The notes under the pieces are model-generated. The model did not search any database and was not told the DNA's origin. It was given only the letters and a program-made list of their open reading frames with translations. A program made the translations under genes and the position numbers. From the NCBI RefSeq assembly GCF_024753285.1, contig NZ_JANUGW010000010.1, positions 145,050-209,049 of the forward strand: a stretch of 64,000 bases of DNA, given 5' to 3'. Below are positions 17,852-25,563 of this stretch, piece by piece. Position 1 is the stretch's first letter; each line of letters starts with the position of its first letter. This DNA comes from Massilia pinisoli (GTDB lineage Bacteria > Pseudomonadota > Gammaproteobacteria > Burkholderiales > Burkholderiaceae_D).

Positions 17852-18388
17852 ATGCGTTACGTTCCCCTGACCGTCCTTGCCGCCTGCGCCGTCACCGCAC
17901 CCGCCTTCGCGACGCAGTATCTTAGCCCGGAACAGGCCGAGAAGCTGATGTTCCCGGAGGCGGATGCCTTCCGCCCGCACCCGCTGGCGCTCGACACGGC
18001 GCAGATGCGCCAGGTCGAGCAGGCATCCGGGCTGCCGACGCGGTCGGCGCAGTGGCGCGTCGTCGGCGCGTACAAGGGCGACACGCTGCTCGGCTACATG
18101 GTGCTCGACGACGTGATCGGCAAGTTCGAGCTCATCTCCTACGCCGTCGGCCTCAACCCGGACGCCAGCGTGCGCCAGGTCGAGATCCTCGCCTACCGCG
18201 AAAGCCACGGCAGCGAGATCCGGCTGCCCGCATGGCGCCGGCAATTCGTCGGCAAGAGCGCGAGGAGCGGCGACCTGCGCATCGGCGCCGGCATCAACAA
18301 CATCAGCGGCGCGACGCTCTCGTGCACGCACGTCACGGACGGCGTGCGCCGCATCGCCGCCGTGGCGCAGGTCGCGCTGGCCAGATGA
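17852..18388 (+). CDS. Periplasmic FMN-binding domain protein
   Basis: 178 residues with a signal peptide (LTVLAACAVTAPAFA). The FMN-binding domain carries NNISGATLSC, in which the threonine of SGAT is the residue normally linked to FMN by ApbE. A GGAGG ribosome binding site precedes the ATG. The ApbE gene follows with a four-base ATGA overlap, exactly as expected for a substrate and its flavin transferase. The protein would carry electrons in the periplasm, probably receiving them from the membrane protein encoded downstream. The immediate residue before ISGAT is asparagine where aspartate is more usual. Confidence 0.87.
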   Translation: MRYVPLTVLAACAVTAPAFATQYLSPEQAEKLMFPEADAFRPHPLALDTAQMRQVEQASGLPTRSAQWRVVGAYKGDTLLGYMVLDDVIGKFELISYAVGLNPDASVRQVEILAYRESHGSEIRLPAWRRQFVGKSARSGDLRIGAGINNISGATLSCTHVTDGVRRIAAVAQVALAR

Positions 18389-19200
18389 TCCGCCGCGCGC
18401 AGCCCTGGCTCGGGACCCTCGTCGAGATCACCGTCGACGATGGCGCGGGCCAGGATGCGGTCACGCAGGCGTTCGCCGAGATCGCCCGCCTGCACGCCCT
18501 GATGAGTTTTCACGATCGCGCCAGCGACATCGCGCGCATCAACCGTGCGCTGCCCGGCGACGTCGTCGACGTCGATGCGGCCACGCGGGACGTGCTGCGG
18601 CTGGCGCTGCACATCGCCGACCTGTCCGGCGGCGCGTTCGACATCGCATGCGCGCCGTGGCTCGTCGACCGTCACATCGTGCCGGCGCCGGCCGAGGTAC
18701 ATCCGGCGCCGCGCGCGTCGTCCACCGTGTTCGCGCTGGAAGATGATGGCCGCGTCGTCAAGCGCGACGCCGGGTGGATCGACGTGGGCGGCATCGCCAA
18801 GGGTTATATCGTCGACGCGGCCGTCGCCGTCCTGCAGCAAGCGGGCGCGATCGAGGGCTGCGTGAACGCCGGGGGCGACCTGCGCGCGTTCGGGACGGCG
18901 CCCGTGCCGGTGGCCGTGCGCTCGCCGCGTGCGCCCGGCCAGGCAGCGCGGCATATAATGCTGTGCGACGAGGCCCTGGCGACGTCGGGCAGCTATTTTT
19001 CGGCGCGCGTGCATGAAGGCGTCGTCGTCGGTGCCCTGCTCGATGCGCGCGACGGCCGGCCGCTCGTTGCCGCCGCCAGCGCGTCCGTGCGTGCTGCCCG
19101 CTGCGCCGTGGCGGATGCGCTGACCAAGGTCGTGCTGGCGACGGGAGACTGTCGCCATCCGGCGCTGGCGGCGTTCGGCGCCACCGCTTTCCTGACCTGA
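18385..19200 (+). CDS. apbE: ApbE, FAD:protein FMN transferase
   Basis: 271 residues. Transfers FMN from FAD to a Thr or Ser of target proteins, with Mg2+. Family motifs seen: DVGGIAKGYIVDAA (metal and FAD binding), NAGGDLRAFG, and ATSGSYF. The predicted product begins directly at the catalytic domain (RAQPWLGTLVEI) with no signal peptide or lipobox, unlike many periplasmic ApbE proteins. Because the gene overlaps the FMN-binding gene by four bases, an upstream start with a signal peptide is unlikely. Its obvious substrate is the FMN-binding protein just upstream. Confidence 0.92.
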   Translation: MIRRAQPWLGTLVEITVDDGAGQDAVTQAFAEIARLHALMSFHDRASDIARINRALPGDVVDVDAATRDVLRLALHIADLSGGAFDIACAPWLVDRHIVPAPAEVHPAPRASSTVFALEDDGRVVKRDAGWIDVGGIAKGYIVDAAVAVLQQAGAIEGCVNAGGDLRAFGTAPVPVAVRSPRAPGQAARHIMLCDEALATSGSYFSARVHEGVVVGALLDARDGRPLVAAASASVRAARCAVADALTKVVLATGDCRHPALAAFGATAFLT

Positions 19201-19206
19201 GATCTT

Positions 19207-19674
19207 ATGACCCGTCTGCCCGGCCCGACCACCGGCCGCATCGCCTTCAAACTCGAACGCTGGCATCGCCGCAGCGTCTACGCGACCGGCCTGCTGCTGC
19301 TGCTGTCCGGCGCGGCCTGGCTTGTGCTGCACTATTTCCTGCGCCCCGTGACCGAGTTCGGGGAATCCGTGAACCCGCTCGAACCGTGGGCGATGAAGCT
19401 GCACGGCGCGGCCGCGATGGCCGCCCTGTTCTTCGTCGGCAGCCTGCTGCACATGCACGTGCGCCGCGCGCTGCGCGCGGGCCGGAACACCCTGACGGGC
19501 TGGGCGATGATCGTCACGTTGTCGTTCCTGACCCTGACCGGCTACGGCCTCTACTACGTGGCCGGCGAAAGCGACCGGCCGCTGTGGTCGCTGCTGCACT
19601 GGGTCGTCGGCTTTTTTGTCGCCGTGCTGTTCGTCTTTCACGTGATCGTGGGGCGGCGCAGCGTGCACGACTAA
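19207..19674 (+). CDS. Four-helix membrane protein, cytochrome-b561/DUF4405-like
   Basis: 155 residues with about four transmembrane helices (near residues 25-47, 63-82, 95-115 and 128-150). Histidines recur in or near the helices (VLHYFL, KLHG, SLLHMHV, SLLHWVVGF, FVFHVIVG), suggesting haem b ligation. Such small membrane proteins commonly accompany FMN-binding and ApbE genes in extracytosolic flavin electron-transfer clusters. It lies six bases after apbE as the last gene of the operon and converges on the alpha/beta hydrolase. The haem assignment is inference from the histidine pattern. Confidence 0.7.
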   Translation: MTRLPGPTTGRIAFKLERWHRRSVYATGLLLLLSGAAWLVLHYFLRPVTEFGESVNPLEPWAMKLHGAAAMAALFFVGSLLHMHVRRALRAGRNTLTGWAMIVTLSFLTLTGYGLYYVAGESDRPLWSLLHWVVGFFVAVLFVFHVIVGRRSVHD

Positions 19675-19688
19675 AAAGGCTGCCGGGC

Positions 19689-21083
19689 TTATTGCTCTCG
19701 CGAGAATGTCGCGATCTCGTGCATGGCGCCGGGTGCGATGGTTTCTTCGATCCGGGCATATTCGTCGTCTCCACCGGTGTGCGCGGTCTGAAGACCATGG
19801 TTCAACGACGGCAGCACGGCCGCCTTTACGCGGGCATTCCCTCCAGCCTTCAGCGCGTCGACGATACCCGCGATGTTGTCGTTGGCCGGCACTTGATGGT
19901 CGAGGCTGCCGCCAAGCACGAGGACAGGACAGTGGACGTCGTGCCAGTCGATACGCGGATCGGTTCTGAGTGACACGGGGAAGAAAGGCTTTGCGGCCAT
20001 TTCCGGCACCAGCGTCACTTCGTCCATATGATATTTTCGGATCAGTTGCTGGTCGTCCTGCGTAAGCCGTTCGTACAAGGCCTTGAGCGCAGCAACCCGC
20101 GGAGGGCCGTCCGCAGTGGTCAGCGCTGTCTCGTTGTACTGGCGCACGTAGCGTACGATCCGCTCGATTTCCGCCGGCGTCGCACCGAGATCGTACGCGG
20201 CCTGGCGGTCCTGCAAGATGTCCAGGTCGAGTCCCGACATGCCGACGCCGCTTAACGATACGATGAAGTCGACCGCTTCCGGGTGCCGGGCCGCGACTGC
20301 CGCCGCGATCTGGGAACCTTCGCTATGGCCGACAAGACCAATTTGCCCGAATTGCTTGCGCGCCGCCAGCGCTTGCACGGCGGCGTACGCATCGTCCTGG
20401 AGGTCGGCGAGCGTGTGCCCGTAGTAGTCGCCACTCGAACGCGCGACACCCCGTTTGTCATAGCGGAGCACGGCCACGCCATGGCGCGCTAGGTAGTCGG
20501 CGAGCACATCGAACATGTGATGCCCGAACATGTCGACATGCCGCGTCTGGGGGCCGCTGCCGGCGATCAGCACGACCACGTTCGGGTGCTTGGGCGCGAA
20601 TGGAACCGTGAGCGTTGCGCCCAGCACCACGTTGTCTCTACTGCGGATGGCAACGTGTTTTTCCGAATACGGGAACGGCGGGCGCGGTGTTTGAGGCCTT
20701 GCCGGCATCGGAAACCCCGGGACATGGTGGAGTTCGAGCGGCAGTGTGTTCCCTTGCCTCCATTCGCCCCGAAAATGATCGCCCGCCCACGTCAATTTCA
20801 AGCTTGCATTGTCGATGTCCAGCACGACGGCGTCGCCGGGCTCGCCGTGGATGGCCTTGACCGGGATGTCGTAGGCGCCCTGGTCAGGGGACGCGACGCT
20901 CGCCCAGGTGATGCCGTCCGCGCGGGTATAGATATCCACGCCGATTTTCAGCCTGGGTCCGTTCGGCGATTCGAGATTGCCCATCCAATGCCCCAGGTGA
21001 TGAGGCAACGGATCGGCGTGTGTCACCGTGTGGAAGGCAATCGACGTCACGAGCGCGAGGGTGCGCAGCTTCGGAAAGTGCAT
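19689..21083 (-). CDS. Secreted alpha/beta hydrolase
   Basis: 464 residues with a signal peptide (TLALVTSIAFHTVTHA). An N-terminal beta-rich region of about 120 residues precedes an alpha/beta hydrolase fold. Catalytic residues are visible: serine in GHSEGS, aspartate near VLGGSLDHQVP, and histidine in SLNHGLQTA. The oxyanion-side segment VLIAGSGPQTRH and the YDKRGVARS strand are typical of the S9-like esterase/BAAT group. Function is likely an esterase, thioesterase or peptidase in the periplasm. It stands alone between two operons and nothing in the context gives a substrate. Confidence 0.85.
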   Translation of the reverse strand: MHFPKLRTLALVTSIAFHTVTHADPLPHHLGHWMGNLESPNGPRLKIGVDIYTRADGITWASVASPDQGAYDIPVKAIHGEPGDAVVLDIDNASLKLTWAGDHFRGEWRQGNTLPLELHHVPGFPMPARPQTPRPPFPYSEKHVAIRSRDNVVLGATLTVPFAPKHPNVVVLIAGSGPQTRHVDMFGHHMFDVLADYLARHGVAVLRYDKRGVARSSGDYYGHTLADLQDDAYAAVQALAARKQFGQIGLVGHSEGSQIAAAVAARHPEAVDFIVSLSGVGMSGLDLDILQDRQAAYDLGATPAEIERIVRYVRQYNETALTTADGPPRVAALKALYERLTQDDQQLIRKYHMDEVTLVPEMAAKPFFPVSLRTDPRIDWHDVHCPVLVLGGSLDHQVPANDNIAGIVDALKAGGNARVKAAVLPSLNHGLQTAHTGGDDEYARIEETIAPGAMHEIATFSREQ

Positions 21084-21176
21084 GTGGAGATCCCGTGTGT
21101 GGTGAGGCCGCGCGCGTCATGGCGGCATGTCCCACATGCTGCTCGCCAACTATGGAGAAAGTATGGAGAGCGCGGC

Positions 21177-22562
21177 TCACCCGCCCACGTTGCGGAACGG
21201 ATCGAGCGCGAGATCGATGAGGCGGCGTTCGCGCACGACGATTTCGGCCACGGCCGTCATCCCGTAACGCAGCGGATAGACCGTCTCTCCCACCTTGTAG
21301 TGATCCTGGTCGAGGGTCACGCGCCCTTCGTACACGGGTTGCCGGCTCTGCGGCGACGCCTTCGTCGCGGGCGAGATGAATTGCAGGGTGCCGCGGATCA
21401 GGCCGTAGCGCTGGTACGGAAAGGCGTTGAATTTCAGCTGCACGGGCTGGCCTTCGCGCAGGAAGCCGCGGTCGTGCTCGGCGATCTCGATCTTCATGAT
21501 CGGCTTCGCGTTCTTCGGCGCGATGCCGCCCAGCGGCGTGTTGGCCTGGATCTTGTCGCCCGGCTGCGTCGACGTGACGTCCGTGATGACGCCGTCGACG
21601 GGCGCGACGATCAAGAGGAAGTTCTCCTTGTCGATGTTCTCGAACTTGATGCGGGCGGCGGCATCCGCGACGAGGCGCGCCGTCTGGACCTGCAGCCGCA
21701 TCTTGTCTTCCGCATTGTCCATCTCGCGTTCGGCCGCTTCCAGCTGCAAGCGCAGCTTCGACAATTCCTGGCCGCTCGTCTCCAGTTCCGAGCGCGCCTG
21801 CGTCGCTTCGACGCTCTGGCGCGCACCGAGTTCGGTGATGCGCGACTGTGCCACGCGCACGGCGTTCTCGGCCGCCAGCAGCGCGTTCTTTTTCGTCTCG
21901 ACCTGCAGTTGCGACACGCCGCCGCCGCCTGGTGTCGCGAACAGCCGCGCATACTTGTCCGCCTCGTCCTTGGCGGCATCTCGTGCCCGCTTGGCTTCGT
22001 CGAGGTTCGTGCGCGCTTCCTGCTGTTGCGCCGACTGGCCCTGCGCGAGGCGGCTCGTCCCTTCCGCGAGGCGCTGGCGGTGCTGGCGCTCCTCGACCTC
22101 GACCGCTTCCTTCAGCGCGGCCACGCGGTGCTCCATCAACGCCTTCTTCTCCGGGAATTCCTTCCAGTCGCGTTCCGCATCCTCGAGTTTCAGGCGCGCT
22201 TCCAGCGCGTTCTTCGCCGCCTCGATGGCGCCGCGGGCGTACAGCCGCGCGACGACGTCGCCCTTGTTCACGGGCTGGCCCTCGGCGATGTAGATGTTGC
22301 TCAGCTCGCCGTCGATGGGGGCGTACAACCGGCGCACGTCGGACGCGGGCACGAGCGCGCCGCCGGCCGTCACGAGCACGTCGGCGTGGCCGAAGAACGA
22401 CCACACGAGGGCCGTGACGACGAGCGCCACCATCGCGTACACGAGCGCTTGCGTAAAACGCCACGGCACGGCGGTGAGGATGCCGATGCCTTCCGCGCTA
22501 TGGTCCTCGAGGGCTTCGCTCAGCGGCGTCATGGGTTTCGGTTTCAGGGCTGGCAGCTTCAT
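21177..22562 (-). CDS. HlyD-type membrane fusion protein (type I secretion adaptor)
   Basis: 461 residues with one N-terminal transmembrane helix (about residues 38-58, ALVYAMVALVVTALVWSFFG), a long coiled-coil hairpin region (about 115-300), and flanking lipoyl-like beta segments (YAPIDGELSNIYIAEGQPV and LLIVAPVDGVITDVTS). This is the architecture of periplasmic adaptors linking an ABC exporter to an outer-membrane channel. The last gene of a four-gene operon with NodT and FHA genes, and it overlaps the double-FHA gene by 65 bases. No ABC transporter is adjacent, but the peptidase-containing exporter at 39-42 kb is the natural partner. Confidence 0.9.
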   Translation of the reverse strand: MKLPALKPKPMTPLSEALEDHSAEGIGILTAVPWRFTQALVYAMVALVVTALVWSFFGHADVLVTAGGALVPASDVRRLYAPIDGELSNIYIAEGQPVNKGDVVARLYARGAIEAAKNALEARLKLEDAERDWKEFPEKKALMEHRVAALKEAVEVEERQHRQRLAEGTSRLAQGQSAQQQEARTNLDEAKRARDAAKDEADKYARLFATPGGGGVSQLQVETKKNALLAAENAVRVAQSRITELGARQSVEATQARSELETSGQELSKLRLQLEAAEREMDNAEDKMRLQVQTARLVADAAARIKFENIDKENFLLIVAPVDGVITDVTSTQPGDKIQANTPLGGIAPKNAKPIMKIEIAEHDRGFLREGQPVQLKFNAFPYQRYGLIRGTLQFISPATKASPQSRQPVYEGRVTLDQDHYKVGETVYPLRYGMTAVAEIVVRERRLIDLALDPFRNVGG

Positions 22563-24090
22563 GGCTGGCCTCCTGCAATGCGAGCTTGCGGATATCGCTC
22601 AGCGCGGCGGCGTACGCGTCGCGGTACGCCGGCACGTGGGCGGACATGATCCCGAAGGCGCGCTGGAACGCGTCGCCCTGGTCTTCCCACTGCTTCTGGA
22701 ACTGGCGGATGCGGGCCGCGTCCGCCGTGTCGCGCACGGGCGCCTGCGCGCCGCCGCGCGCGGCCGCGTACGCACGCACGCGCACGACCCAGTCGAGTTC
22801 GGCCAACAGCGGGACGAGGTCCGGGTTGCTGCGGCCCTGGCGGCGCATCGCGTCGACCAGCGCCGTCGCGCGGCCGAACTGTTTCTTGTCGACGGCCGCC
22901 ATCCACGCCGGCAACGTCGCCTTCAACTGCGCTTCCGTGTCGAGCGCGCGCAGGCGGGCGTTGCCCGGGTCCGCATCGAGCCCGCTGGCGGCCACCGCGG
23001 CGGCGCGCGCATAGTCGCTGCGGGCGAGCAAGTCTTCCGTCCTGCTTTCGGGGCTGCCGCCGCGCAGCAGCAGCCAGCCAAGGGCGGCGATCAGCACCAG
23101 CGCGGCCGCGCCCCACCGGGCCAGGCGCCGCGCATCCGGCACGGTCTCGAGGCCCAGCCTGCGCGCGGCGCGGGCGACGAGGGTGTCATCGCGCGGTGCC
23201 TCCGGTGCCGTGTCGGCGGGCGTGTTCTCCGCCTCGTTGCCGGCCGCCTGCGCGGGCTCCACGCAGAAGATGTCGAGGAAGGAATCGGCCGCCGCGACGA
23301 ACGTCGTGCGGTCGACGTCGACGCCGGGCGGGACCTGCGTGACGCCGATGCGCGTGGGCGCCGTGTCGGACGCGGGCGTTTCCCATTGCATGCTCGCGCG
23401 GTAGACGAAATGACGCCCGCCGAACGCGAGCGTATCGCCCTCGTGCAGCGGCACGGCCTGCGCCTCCAGCCGGGTGCCGCCCACGAACGTGCCGTTGGTG
23501 CTGCCCAGGTCTTCCACATACGGCTCGCCGCTTTTCAGGAACAGGTGCGCGTGGCGGCGTGACAGGTAGTTCACCTGCGCCGGTTCGCTGTTGCGGTAGC
23601 GCGCGAACGTGTCTTCGCTCTTGCTGACGAGGAAGGGGAAGTCCGTGATGACGATCGTCTGCAGTGCCGAGTCTTCCTGCTTCGGCGTCAAGGTGAGGCT
23701 CGCCAGGCGCGCGCGCGGCGGCGGGACCGCGCCGTGCCGCAGGTGTACGCGGTAGCGCAGCACCTTGCCGAAGCCGACCGTGTCGCCGTCGCGCAGCGGC
23801 GCGATCGCCGTCTTGACGGCCACGCCGTTCAGGCTCGTGCCGTTCGTGCTGCCGAGGTCGGCGAGGTACACGGCGTCGTGCTCGCAGAAGATGCGTGCGT
23901 GGCGGCGCGACAGCTCGGCCGACAGTTCGGGCGGGTAGGCATCGAACGGCGCTTCCGCGCGGCCGATCGCGAACAGGTTGTCGTGGATCTGGATCGGCGC
24001 CAGCTCGGGGTGCGACACGGGCTCGAGCACGATCCGCACGCCGGTCTCCGTCTCGGGGCGGGCGGCGGCCATCGTCACGTCGGACGCCAT
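22498..24090 (-). CDS. Double-FHA membrane protein
   Basis: About 530 residues. Two forkhead-associated domains, each with the phosphothreonine-binding hallmarks: LFAIGRAEA then LSRRHARIFCEHD and DLGSTNGTSLNG (about residues 40-95), and LSRRHAHLFLKSG with DLGSTNGTFVGG (about 178-208). One transmembrane helix follows (about 325-343, WGAAALVLIAALGWLLL), then a helical tail of about 180 residues. FHA domains bind phosphothreonine peptides, so the Ser/Thr kinase at 29.7-31.7 kb is a plausible partner. The ATG at 24090 is used; an in-frame GTG three codons upstream is an alternative. Start lies 22 bases past the NodT stop. Confidence 0.9.
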   Translation of the reverse strand: MASDVTMAAARPETETGVRIVLEPVSHPELAPIQIHDNLFAIGRAEAPFDAYPPELSAELSRRHARIFCEHDAVYLADLGSTNGTSLNGVAVKTAIAPLRDGDTVGFGKVLRYRVHLRHGAVPPPRARLASLTLTPKQEDSALQTIVITDFPFLVSKSEDTFARYRNSEPAQVNYLSRRHAHLFLKSGEPYVEDLGSTNGTFVGGTRLEAQAVPLHEGDTLAFGGRHFVYRASMQWETPASDTAPTRIGVTQVPPGVDVDRTTFVAAADSFLDIFCVEPAQAAGNEAENTPADTAPEAPRDDTLVARAARRLGLETVPDARRLARWGAAALVLIAALGWLLLRGGSPESRTEDLLARSDYARAAAVAASGLDADPGNARLRALDTEAQLKATLPAWMAAVDKKQFGRATALVDAMRRQGRSNPDLVPLLAELDWVVRVRAYAAARGGAQAPVRDTADAARIRQFQKQWEDQGDAFQRAFGIMSAHVPAYRDAYAAALSDIRKLALQEASHEAASPETETHDAAERSPRGP

Positions 24091-24111
24091 GGCGGCCACG
24101 CGTGCTGGGTT

Positions 24112-25542
24112 TCAGTTGCGCGCCACATTGCGCACGTCCACCGGGGGCCAGCCGCCGCCCAGTGCCTTGTACAAGGTGACCGTGTCGGCCAGGATCTGCT
24201 GGTGGTTCGCGAGCAGCGCCAGTTGCGCGCCCAGCAGCGAGCGCTCGGCCTCGAACACTTCCAGCTGCGAGACGACGCCTTCCTTCAGCTGCGCCTCCAC
24301 CGCCGCGGCGACGACACCCAGGCGCTGCGCCTGCTCCTGCAGCTCCACGCGCTGGCGCCGGTGCGCGTCGAGGTTGACGAGGGTGTTTTCCACCTCCGCG
24401 AACGCGTCCATCACGACCTTGCGGTACTGCTGTTCCGCGACCTCGTTGTTCGCCTGGCTCGTCTTGATGTGCGCTTTCACGCCCGGGTCGAAGATCGGGA
24501 AGTTGATGCTGGGGAGCAGGCCGAACGTGAACGATTTCAACAGCGAGCCGAGCGCGAAGCTCGACGTGCCGCCGCGGCCCGTCAGGCTGATCGACGGCAG
24601 TTGCGCGAGCTTGGCCTGCCCCACGAGGTCGTACGATTCGAGCACGCGGAATTCGGCCGCCACGACGTCGGGCCGGCGCTTCAGCAGGTCGGACGGCAGG
24701 CCCTCGGGCACGACCGGGAGTTGCACGCGGTCTTGCAAGGCGCCTTTCGGCAACTGGAAATTCCCGGCGGGCACGCCCAGCAAGGTCGCCAGTGCATTGC
24801 CGGACAGCGCGCGCAGCCGGCCCAGTTCGATCAGGTCGTTGCTCAGGCGGTTGATCTCGGCGCGCTGCTGGATCACGCGCGTCTCCGGCAGCAGGCCCTG
24901 CTGCTGCATCGCTTCGTACGTGGCAAGGATCTGCTTGTTCTTGTCGAGCGTCTTTTGCTGGCGGTCGAGCTGTTCGTCGAACTGCAGGATCTGGAAGTAC
25001 GTGGTCGCCACGTCCGACGCGAGCGTCAGATAGCCGGCGCGCCAGTCGGCTTCGGTGGCGTGGAATTCCGCGGTCTGCGCTTCCGCGCCTTTCGCGACCT
25101 TGCCCCACACGTCGACGTCCCAGTTCACCTGCGTACCGAGATTGAACTGCTTGCTGAATTTTTGCCCCGTGCTCTTTTCGAAGCTGGCACCCGCGCCCGC
25201 GTCGAGCGTGGGCAGCGCGCCCGCGCGTGCCTCCTCGATCTGTGCGCCGGCCATCTTCGTGCGGGCGGCGAGGATCTTGAGGTCGACGTTGTCGTGCACG
25301 GCGCGCGCGACGAGGCCGTCCAGCTCAGGGTCGCGGAAACCCTTCCACCAATCCTGCTCGATCAACACGCTTGGGGCGGTCGGCGGTGCCTGCGTGCCGG
25401 CCCAGCCCGTCTTGGCGGGCGTGTCGGGGGTCTGGTACGGTTTCATGCTGACGTCGGCGCACGCGCACAGCAGCACGGCGACGCTGCACGCCGCCAGCGC
25501 CCGTGCCGGGTGCGTGCTGTTCCAACGGAGTCGTGTGTCCAT
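24112..25542 (-). CDS. NodT/OprM-type outer-membrane factor lipoprotein
   Basis: 476 residues of the RND/T1SS outer-membrane lipoprotein family. The lipobox is in VAVLLCACADV. Family features: WWKGFRDPELDGLVARAV near the N-terminus, the repeated coiled-coil halves, LLKRRPDVVAAEFRV in the middle, INFPIFDPG, and the closing LYKALGGGWP. Forms a trimeric channel across the outer membrane and periplasm. Lies between the FHA-HD-GYP gene (22 bases upstream) and the double-FHA gene, in the same operon as the HlyD adaptor, giving two of the three parts of a type I secretion channel. Confidence 0.95.
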   Translation of the reverse strand: MDTRLRWNSTHPARALAACSVAVLLCACADVSMKPYQTPDTPAKTGWAGTQAPPTAPSVLIEQDWWKGFRDPELDGLVARAVHDNVDLKILAARTKMAGAQIEEARAGALPTLDAGAGASFEKSTGQKFSKQFNLGTQVNWDVDVWGKVAKGAEAQTAEFHATEADWRAGYLTLASDVATTYFQILQFDEQLDRQQKTLDKNKQILATYEAMQQQGLLPETRVIQQRAEINRLSNDLIELGRLRALSGNALATLLGVPAGNFQLPKGALQDRVQLPVVPEGLPSDLLKRRPDVVAAEFRVLESYDLVGQAKLAQLPSISLTGRGGTSSFALGSLLKSFTFGLLPSINFPIFDPGVKAHIKTSQANNEVAEQQYRKVVMDAFAEVENTLVNLDAHRRQRVELQEQAQRLGVVAAAVEAQLKEGVVSQLEVFEAERSLLGAQLALLANHQQILADTVTLYKALGGGWPPVDVRNVARN

Positions 25543-25563
25543 GGCTCGCCTCGTGACGTGTCG

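Noticed and set aside
19689..21083. Hydrolase as last gene of the Fur-box operon
   Set aside because: It is on the opposite strand and converges on the operon.
24090..24099. GTG at 24099 as start of the double-FHA gene
   Set aside because: The ATG at 24090 is a more usual start and removes only three residues; neither has a strong ribosome binding site, so the difference is minor.
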